Positions 23,451-28,792 of a stretch of 28,792 nucleotides of DNA are shown piece by piece (position 1 is the stretch's first letter; every line of letters starts with the position of its first letter). Where the stretch lies: contig CAZUGT010000173.1 of the NCBI GenBank assembly GCA_964620095.1, positions 1 to 28,792 on the forward strand, written 5' to 3'. The translations under genes were made by a program, and so were the position numbers. The notes beneath the pieces are model-generated. The model was given only the letters and a program-made list of their open reading frames with translations, made no database searches and had not been told where the DNA came from. The stretch is from JAJDXO01 sp964620095. Lineage in GTDB: Bacteria > Pseudomonadota > Alphaproteobacteria > Rhodospirillales > UBA2165.

Positions 23451-23987
23451 ATAGCCCGCCCACCCATGCAGGCCAGGCCCGAGAAAGAGGGCCCCCGCGT
23501 AAACGAAGACATCGATAACGCCCAAATCCGTCTGGTGGATGCCGACGGAGAAATGATCGGCGTCGTACCCACCGAAGAAGCTCTGGACCGTGCCGCGGAT
23601 GCGGGCCTCGACCTGGTCGAGGTGTCGCCCAATGCGGATCCGCCGGTGTGCAAAATTCTCGATTTCGGCAAGCTCAAGTACGAGAACCAGAAGAAGAAGG
23701 CCGAGGCGCGGAAAAAGCAGAAAACCATCGACGTCAAGGAAATCAAGATGCGCCCGGGCATCGAGGAGCACGACTATCAGGTCAAGATGCGCTCCATGCG
23801 CCGGTTCATCGACGATGGCGACAAGGTGAAGGTGACCTTGCGCTTCCGCGGCCGCGAGATGGCCCACCAGGATTTGGGCGCCAAGGTGCTGGACCGGGTG
23901 CGGGACGACATGGACGAACTGGCCAAGGTTGAGCAGTTCCCACAGATGGAAGGCCGCCAGATGACCATGGTGTTCGCGCCGAGGTAA
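23451..23987 (+). CDS. infC: Translation initiation factor IF-3, AUA start
   Basis: IF3 binds the 30S subunit, prevents premature 50S joining and proofreads the start codon. The 178-aa protein has the N-terminal domain (GPRVNEDIDNAQIRLVD...LVEVSPNADPPVCKI), a Lys-rich linker helix (KKKAEARKKQK) and the C-terminal domain (VKEIKMRPGIEEHDYQVK...VTLRFRGREM). The start is set at ATA 23451: a GAGGAG lies 8 bases upstream, whereas the first in-frame ATG (23466) is 23 bases from it. The resulting N-terminus, M-ARPPMQARPEKEGPRVN, resembles the MARRP... openings of alphaproteobacterial IF3. Non-AUG starts are the known basis of IF3 autoregulation. rpmI-rplT, the usual followers, are absent. Confidence 0.93.
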   Translation: MARPPMQARPEKEGPRVNEDIDNAQIRLVDADGEMIGVVPTEEALDRAADAGLDLVEVSPNADPPVCKILDFGKLKYENQKKKAEARKKQKTIDVKEIKMRPGIEEHDYQVKMRSMRRFIDDGDKVKVTLRFRGREMAHQDLGAKVLDRVRDDMDELAKVEQFPQMEGRQMTMVFAPR

Positions 23988-24005
23988 TCCCGGCCAAATC
24001 CGCAC

Positions 24006-25721
24006 GTGTTGATCCTCGGCATCTATACCGGCGGGCATGACGGCAACGCCGCGCTCTTTGACGACTACCACATGCTGGCGGCCGTGCAGCTCGAGCGGAT
24101 GACCCGCCTCAAGGGAGACGGCGGCCGGCCGCCGCAGCAGGCTATCGACGAGTGCCTCGCGATCGCCGGCGTGACGGGCGCTGATGTCGATGTCGTCATG
24201 CTGGGACGCAGCGAGTTTCCGGCACGCTACTTCACTCATCTGCCACCCGGCCGGGCGCTGGAAGCGCGGCTGCGCCGTCTCGCCGGCAGGGAGAAGCGCA
24301 AGTCCATGGAGCGTGAGATGGTCCGCTACGGGCGGACGGACTCGGAGAGGATGTTCCGGGCCGGCGCCTATCTGTCTGACCTCGGATTGCGCCCGGACGT
24401 ACCGCTGCGCTTCTTCAACCACCACGAAGCCCACGCGCTGCCCTGCCTCTTTCACACGGACTGGGACGAGGCGCTGCTCTATACCGCCGACGGCGGCGGC
24501 GACAACGTGCAGTACAGCCACCGCGTCTTTCGCGACGGCAGGCTGCAGACGCTCCATGGCGGCGACGAGGCGTTCCTGGAGCGGCAGCGGATCGACAGCG
24601 TCGGGATCGCCTACCTGGTCGCCACGGTGTCCCTCGGCTACCGCCCCAACAGGCATGAGGGCAAGCTGACCGGGCTCGCGGCATGGGGCCAGCCGGTGCT
24701 AAAGGAAGGGCTGGACCGCTTCTTCCGTATCGACGACGAGGGTCGCATCGCGACCGATTTCGCCTCGTACAAGGACATGCACCGGGCGCTCGGCGACCTG
24801 TTCGAGGGCCAGCGGCGCGAGGATGTCGCGGCGTCGATCCAGGCGTTCCTGGAAGAAACGGTGCTGAGCGCGGTCGGTCGCCTGGTGCGCAGGACCGGTG
24901 CGCGGCGGCTCGGCCTCAGCGGGGGTGTCCACGCCAACGTCAGGCTCAACCAGCGCCTGGCTGAGGAGCTGCCGCTGGACGAGGTGTTCGTCTACCCGGC
25001 GATGAGCGATGCCGGCCTGGCTGCAGGCGGCGTGCTGCGCTTCCTGCTCGACCGGGACGGGATGGACACCTGGCTCGCCAACCGCTGGCGGCTGGAGGAC
25101 CTTCATTACGGCCGGCCCTACGGCGATGCCATCGACACGACGCTCGGCCGCGCGGGCGGCATAACGCGCCTAGGCGGGGACCCGATCCACATCGCAGTGG
25201 AAGAACTCGCCGCCGGGCGGGTCGTGGCGATCTACACCAAGGCGATGGAATACGGGCCGCGGGCGCTGGGGGCGCGCTCGATCCTGGCCTCGCCCGCCGA
25301 CGCGACGATCAACGACACCCTGAACAAGCGCCTCTCACGCACCGAGTTCATGCCCTTCGCACCCGTCGTTGCCGAGGAGGATGCGGGGGAGATCTTCGAG
25401 ATCACGCCCGTCAATCGCTATGCCGCCCGCTTCATGACCATCACCTGCGCCACGCGGGAAGCCTGGAAGCCCTGCATTCCAGCGGTCGTGCACGTGGATG
25501 GGACGGCACGGCCGCAGATCGTCTCGCGCGACCCGAATCCCCTCTATTTCGATATCCTGCAGGGCTTCAAGCGGTCGACCGGCCTGCCGGTGCTGATCAA
25601 CACCAGCTTTAACGCCCATGAAGAGCCCATCGTGAACACGCCGGCCGAGTGCCTACAGGCGCTGCAGGACCGGCGGGTCGATGCCGTCGTGACCGAAAAC
25701 GGCTACTACACCCACGCGTGA
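24006..25721 (+). CDS. NodU/CmcH-family carbamoyltransferase
   Basis: An enzyme expected to transfer a carbamoyl group from carbamoyl phosphate to a hydroxyl of a sugar or secondary metabolite, 571 aa, normal for the family. The N-terminal ASKHA/Kae1-like domain has LGIYTGGHDGNAALF, the metal-binding NHHEAHA and TADGGGDN. GLSGGVHANVRLNQRL closes this domain. The C-terminal carbamoyl-binding domain has EYGPRALGARSILA, LNKRLSRTEFMPFAPVV and INTSFNAHEEPIVNTP. The start is GTG at 24006, 18 bp after the infC stop. Ala GCG and Arg CGC codons look more frequent than in thrS/infC (by eye, not counted), which would suit acquisition. The acceptor is unknown. Confidence 0.9.
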   Translation: MLILGIYTGGHDGNAALFDDYHMLAAVQLERMTRLKGDGGRPPQQAIDECLAIAGVTGADVDVVMLGRSEFPARYFTHLPPGRALEARLRRLAGREKRKSMEREMVRYGRTDSERMFRAGAYLSDLGLRPDVPLRFFNHHEAHALPCLFHTDWDEALLYTADGGGDNVQYSHRVFRDGRLQTLHGGDEAFLERQRIDSVGIAYLVATVSLGYRPNRHEGKLTGLAAWGQPVLKEGLDRFFRIDDEGRIATDFASYKDMHRALGDLFEGQRREDVAASIQAFLEETVLSAVGRLVRRTGARRLGLSGGVHANVRLNQRLAEELPLDEVFVYPAMSDAGLAAGGVLRFLLDRDGMDTWLANRWRLEDLHYGRPYGDAIDTTLGRAGGITRLGGDPIHIAVEELAAGRVVAIYTKAMEYGPRALGARSILASPADATINDTLNKRLSRTEFMPFAPVVAEEDAGEIFEITPVNRYAARFMTITCATREAWKPCIPAVVHVDGTARPQIVSRDPNPLYFDILQGFKRSTGLPVLINTSFNAHEEPIVNTPAECLQALQDRRVDAVVTENGYYTHA

Positions 25722-25792
25722 CGCCGGCAAGGCGCTCCCGCCTTTCGCCGCGGGCCCTTTTCGGCCTAGTATTCATGGCGAGGGAGGACACG

Positions 25793-26632
25793 ATGAACCG
25801 CGACTTGCTGCATCCCATAACCGAGGACGAAAAGCGGGCCTACGACGAGGATGGCGCGGTCTGCATTCGCGGCCAGTTCGACCGGGAATGGATCGATCAC
25901 ATGCTGGCGGTGTGTACCCGCAACGACGTAAATCCGGGCGGCACGCGCTATGAACAGAGTGACGCGGACGATCCCGGCCGCTTCGTCGCCGCGACCCACA
26001 TGTCGCGCGACAACAAGGACATATGGAATTTCGCGCTGAACTCGCCGGCCGCCGAGATCGCCGCGACCCTGATGGGCGTGGACGAGGCGCGGTTCTTCTA
26101 CGATCAGCTCTTCGTCAAGGAGCCCGGCACCCTGGCGCCGACGGCGTGGCACAACGATTTGCCGTTCTGGCCCTTCGACGGCGAGGATGTCGCCTCGGTC
26201 TGGGTCGCGCTGACCCCGACGCCCAAGGAAAACAGCGGCCTCGTCTATGTCGGCGGCTCCCACAAGTGGAACAAGATGTATTACCCGGAACCGGCGACGC
26301 CCCGGGACAACTTCACCATGCCCGAGGCCGAGACCTTCGAACGCTGCCCCGCCTTTCACAAGGAATTCGACAATCCCGACTACCGGTTCCTGAGTTGGGA
26401 CATGGAGGCGGGCGATTGCCTGGTGCATCACCCGATGGCCGTGCACGGCTCGGGCAAGAACGCCTCCCTCGATATGACGAGGGTCGCCATCTCGGTCCGC
26501 TATTTCGGCGGCGACGCCACCTGGCACGGCAAACGCACCGTTTTCGAGGTGCCCGGCACGTCGGACGATATGTTCCCGGTCGGCGAGATGCCCATCAACG
26601 ACGACATCTTCCCGGTGGTCTGGCGGGCCTGA
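25793..26632 (+). CDS. Phytanoyl-CoA dioxygenase (PhyH) family protein
   Basis: A non-haem Fe(II)/2-oxoglutarate-dependent oxygenase, 279 aa. The iron triad is visible as H120-N-D122 (WHNDLPFW) and distal H218 (AVHGS), with a downstream Arg in TRVAISVRYFG likely to bind 2-oxoglutarate. The segment ENSGLVYVGGSHKWNKMYY is the common PhyH core. Family members hydroxylate diverse small molecules, so the name does not mean it uses phytanoyl-CoA. The ATG at 25793 has agggagg at the right distance; an in-frame ATG at 25775 is less likely. It is convergent with the P450 gene, 24 bp apart. Confidence 0.88.
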   Translation: MNRDLLHPITEDEKRAYDEDGAVCIRGQFDREWIDHMLAVCTRNDVNPGGTRYEQSDADDPGRFVAATHMSRDNKDIWNFALNSPAAEIAATLMGVDEARFFYDQLFVKEPGTLAPTAWHNDLPFWPFDGEDVASVWVALTPTPKENSGLVYVGGSHKWNKMYYPEPATPRDNFTMPEAETFERCPAFHKEFDNPDYRFLSWDMEAGDCLVHHPMAVHGSGKNASLDMTRVAISVRYFGGDATWHGKRTVFEVPGTSDDMFPVGEMPINDDIFPVVWRA

Positions 26633-26656
26633 TCGACGTCCCCGGCCGTCACCCTC

Positions 26657-27982
26657 CTATGGGTTCCGATCGGGATCCCATTCGATCCGCAGCCGCTGGA
26701 TACCCCGGAACGTCAGCGTCGGGATGTATTCCCACTCCTGACCGGGGACGAGCTTCATATGAGGCAGCCGCCTGGTTAGTTCCTCAAGGATGATTTTCAT
26801 CTCCAACCGGGCCAACGGCGCGCCCATGCAGAAGTGCGCTCCGTTTCCGAACGCCAAGTGCTTTTTCTCCTGTTTGCGCAGGATGTCGAATTTGTCGCCG
26901 TCGGCGAACGCGGCATCGTCCCGGCTGCCGGATCCGATCGCCAGCAGAATCTTCGCGCCTTTTGGAACGTCGAAGTCCCCGATCCTCGCATCCCTGGTGG
27001 CGATGCGCCTCCATGTGAAGATGGAGGAGTCGTAGCGGAGGATTTCCTCGACCGCATTAGGGATCAGAGAGGGATCATTGCACAGCGCCTCCCACTGCGC
27101 CCGGTCCTCCAGCAGCGCCCGCATCCCGTTGGCGGAGGCTTGGGTCGTGGTCTCATGCCCCGCGAACTGCATCAGGAACATGACGTTGCAGAGGTAGTTG
27201 ATGGTGAATTTATCCGGATCGGCCTGGTGGAGGCGCACCATGTCACCGAGATAATTGTCGCCCGGGTTCTCGTAGGCATCGTCGACCAGCTTCTTGGTAA
27301 ATGCCCAGTGCTCGCCCATGTCATGCATCATCGCGACCTGCTCGGCCTCGCTGGGACGCCCCCAATTGACGACGGACCGAGCCGAGCCCAGCTGTTTGAC
27401 CCGCACCGCATGATCATCGTCCGCGCCGAGAAAGATGAAGATCGCCAGCGCGGGCACTTCGTAAAGCATCTCCCCAACCAAATCGGCCTCGCCCTTGGCC
27501 GCGAAACGGTCGATGAAGCCGCTGACGATTGCCCGGATCCGCGTCTCGACCTGTTGGACACGTTTCGGCGTAAACGCGTCTCCAAAGACCTTGCGGTGCG
27601 CCCGATGGGTCTCCGGGTCCTCGTCCACAAGGGATGGTTCCACCGAGATATCGAGGCTGTCCCGCACTTCGGCGGCGGCCGGGCACAGGGGGGTTACCGG
27701 GTGCCGCGCCAAGGCGGCGGAAAAAGTCTCAGGATCGCGGAACACGCGGACGATCTCGTCGTACTTGGTCACCACCCAGTAACCGGACTTGGGATCATGG
27801 AATATGGGCTCGTCCGACCGCGCCTTGCTGAAGAACGCGAACGGATTGGCCACGTAGGCGTCGTCGAAAGGTTCGAACGCCGCCGCCATGCCGGTTGCCG
27901 GGCAGCGGGCGCGCGCATCGGAATTGGCATCGAGCTCCTTCGGCGTCGACTGAAACATGCCGAGATTGAGATCGTTGGACAT
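26657..27982 (-). CDS. Cytochrome P450, soluble bacterial class
   Basis: A haem monooxygenase, 441 aa from the ATG at 27982 (ggagg 8 bases upstream; an in-frame start at 27997 is less likely). The haem loop is FGNGAHFCMG with Cys385 as the axial ligand. The I-helix motif is AGHETT, and the K-helix motif ExxR is in EEILR. There is no membrane anchor, so it is cytosolic and needs separate redox partners; none is encoded in the window. The N-terminal part (ANPFAFFSKARSDEPIFHDP...GYWVVTKYDEI) is reminiscent of CYP116-type haem domains, a weak resemblance from memory. Its promoter region contains the palindrome next to the divergent MarR gene. Confidence 0.92.
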   Translation of the reverse strand: MSNDLNLGMFQSTPKELDANSDARARCPATGMAAAFEPFDDAYVANPFAFFSKARSDEPIFHDPKSGYWVVTKYDEIVRVFRDPETFSAALARHPVTPLCPAAAEVRDSLDISVEPSLVDEDPETHRAHRKVFGDAFTPKRVQQVETRIRAIVSGFIDRFAAKGEADLVGEMLYEVPALAIFIFLGADDDHAVRVKQLGSARSVVNWGRPSEAEQVAMMHDMGEHWAFTKKLVDDAYENPGDNYLGDMVRLHQADPDKFTINYLCNVMFLMQFAGHETTTQASANGMRALLEDRAQWEALCNDPSLIPNAVEEILRYDSSIFTWRRIATRDARIGDFDVPKGAKILLAIGSGSRDDAAFADGDKFDILRKQEKKHLAFGNGAHFCMGAPLARLEMKIILEELTRRLPHMKLVPGQEWEYIPTLTFRGIQRLRIEWDPDRNP

Positions 27983-28018
27983 TTTCTGGCCTCCCACGTT
28001 CAGGCACGGAATTTCGAG

Positions 28019-28047
28019 AGCCTATCGATAAATATGTGATTTGTCAA
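28019..28047 (-). promoter_or_regulatory. Possible P450 promoter
   Basis: On the minus strand TTGACA (28042-28047), a 17-bp spacer and TAGGCT (28019-28024). The -35 is perfect and lies inside the palindrome at 28036-28062; the -10 is weak. A repressor on the palindrome would block it. Confidence 0.45.
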
Positions 28048-28062
28048 ATATTGACTTATCAC
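28036..28062. promoter_or_regulatory. 27-bp palindromic operator for the MarR regulator
   Basis: gtgat-tt-gtcaa / ttgac-tt-atcac: ten of thirteen position pairs are complementary around a central T at 28049. The AT-rich palindrome stands out in GC-rich sequence and sits between the divergent P450 and marR genes. Its size and symmetry suit a winged-helix dimer. It covers the -35 of the proposed P450 promoter. Confidence 0.75.
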
Positions 28063-28110
28063 AGAGATGGTGGTTTTGTAGTCCCATTGTCCCAGTTGAA
28101 TGCGGCCGGC

Positions 28111-28578
28111 ATGTCCAAACCTGAACATCCCCTGGAGCTCGACCGACACCTCCCCTCCTTGATTCAGACCTTGGGGAACAAGATTTCGCTCCATGCGCTC
28201 CGGGAAGGCGCCCGTCCCCATGACCTAGATCTGCGGGAGTTGAGAGTGATCCTGATCCTGGGCGCCGAGGGACGCTCCACGATCAATGACGTGGCCGACC
28301 GGATCGCCATGGATCGCGGCGGCACAAGCCGCGCCATCAGCCGGTTGGAAAAGCGGGGATTCATCGCGCGCTCCGACGACTCGCGCGACCGGCGGCGCTC
28401 CCTGGTCGATTTGACCGGTCAAGGAGTCCGGGTTCACGACGAACTGGCTTCGTTTGCCCTTACCCGGGAAGAACTACTCTTGAGAGATTTCTCCGAGTCC
28501 GATCGAATTCACCTCAACGAGCTTCTGCGGCGGGTCGTCGGGAATGTGGACAATATGCTGACAAACGGCGAGGCATGA
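28111..28578 (+). CDS. MarR-family transcriptional regulator
   Basis: A winged-helix DNA-binding protein, 155 aa, normal for MarR. The recognition region reads STINDVADRIAMDRGGTSRAISRLEKRG, followed by the wing with the conserved DSRDRRRSLVDLTGQG. Helices at both ends should dimerise. MarR proteins usually repress divergent genes and are released by a small ligand, often an aromatic acid. The ATG at 28111 was chosen: an in-frame GTG at 28036 lies inside the operator and would add 25 residues of non-MarR sequence. The Shine-Dalgarno at 28111 is weak. It is divergent from the P450 gene, with a dehydrogenase gene starting 76 bp downstream. Confidence 0.9.
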   Translation: MSKPEHPLELDRHLPSLIQTLGNKISLHALREGARPHDLDLRELRVILILGAEGRSTINDVADRIAMDRGGTSRAISRLEKRGFIARSDDSRDRRRSLVDLTGQGVRVHDELASFALTREELLLRDFSESDRIHLNELLRRVVGNVDNMLTNGEA

Positions 28579-28654
28579 TGATTCGACGCTGGCCATCGGT
28601 GCGCCCATCCCCGATCATCGCGCTGTACCGCGGACCGCGATCGGAGGCACGGAA

Positions 28655-28792
28655 ATGAGAATTTGCGTTGCCGGTGCGCCCGGCGCCTTCGGGCGCAAGC
28701 ATCTGGATGCCCTCGGCATGATCGACGGCGTGGAGGTCACCTCCGTCGTCGGCGGTGAGCCGGACGATATGGAAGGCTTCGCCGGGGACCGG
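28655..28792 (+). CDS. Gfo/Idh/MocA-family oxidoreductase, N-terminus only (LigC-like)
   Basis: The first 46 codons of a gene cut by the window edge. It reads MRICVAGAPGAFGRKHLDAL, then GMIDGVEVTSVVGGEP. This is the N-terminal Rossmann fold of the Gfo/Idh/MocA family. The AFGxKHLDxL...IDGVEV pattern recalls LigC, the 4-carboxy-2-hydroxymuconate-6-semialdehyde dehydrogenase of protocatechuate 4,5-cleavage (from memory, weak on so short a piece). The glycine motif reads GAPGAFG, one residue longer than GAGAFG. ggagg lies 8 bases before the ATG. It follows the marR gene on the same strand and may be under its control. Confidence 0.7.
   Translation, partial: MRICVAGAPGAFGRKHLDALGMIDGVEVTSVVGGEPDDMEGFAGDR

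Noticed and set aside
28036..28110. A longer MarR start at GTG 28036
   Set aside because: The codon lies inside the palindromic operator, and the 25 added residues do not fit the MarR N-terminus.
1..28792. tRNA genes, CRISPR arrays, complete insertion sequences or a prophage
   Set aside because: No cloverleaf with a T-arm pattern, no spaced direct repeats and no transposase or phage structural gene was recognised on reading both strands; a tool-based scan could still find weak ones.

Overview
The window reads as a chromosomal piece of a high-GC alphaproteobacterium. Supporting signs are the dnaX-ybaB pair with a small SRP RNA just upstream, an alphaproteobacterial-type prephenate dehydratase, a membrane-anchored CycM-like cytochrome c, a yejABEF-type peptide importer, and GANTC (CcrM-type) sites inside intergenic repeats. 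No taxon finer than Alphaproteobacteria can be supported from the sequence alone. Coding density is very high. Several convergent gene pairs are separated by 0-6 bases, and two share an overlapping stop signal (TTAG, TTAA).

Layout. 1-1352: 3' part of a GH24 lysozyme with LysM. 1350-1488: two 64-bp palindromic repeats in tandem. 1486-3758, minus strand: ffs (SRP RNA), dnaX, ybaB. 3915-4838: nudC. 4845-5702, minus: pheA. 6009-7323: cytochrome c and hisN-type phosphatase. 7408-14766: a yejA-[PaaZ/BoxD-type aldehyde dehydrogenase]-yejB-yejE-yejF array. 14763-15593, minus: uppP. 15766-21039: glutathione transferase, TPR protein, YeeZ-like SDR, ABHD10-like hydrolase, and two glycosyltransferases (GT4, GT9) likely for LPS core. 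21037-21100: third copy of the 64-bp palindrome. 21109-23324: thrS with a threonine-codon attenuator. 23406-23987: infC with an AUA start. 24006-28792: an accessory-looking stretch with a NodU/CmcH carbamoyltransferase, a PhyH dioxygenase, a P450 divergent from a MarR regulator over a palindromic operator, and the start of a Gfo/Idh/MocA (LigC-like) dehydrogenase.

How parts work together. The yej genes encode a periplasmic binding protein, two permeases and a double ATPase, which make one ABC importer. The thrS leader encodes a 19-residue peptide with eight Thr codons, followed by mutually exclusive hairpins and a U6 terminator. This is a complete ribosome-coupled attenuator that would tie ThrRS synthesis to charged tRNA-Thr. 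infC shows the known hallmark of IF3 autoregulation, a non-AUG start with a well-placed Shine-Dalgarno. The MarR-P450-dehydrogenase end looks like an inducible pathway for a small, possibly aromatic, substrate (inference).

The most notable signals are the thrS attenuator, the family of 64-bp palindromes whose outer TAG is the stop codon of three different genes, the infC AUA start, and the aldehyde dehydrogenase lodged inside the importer operon.
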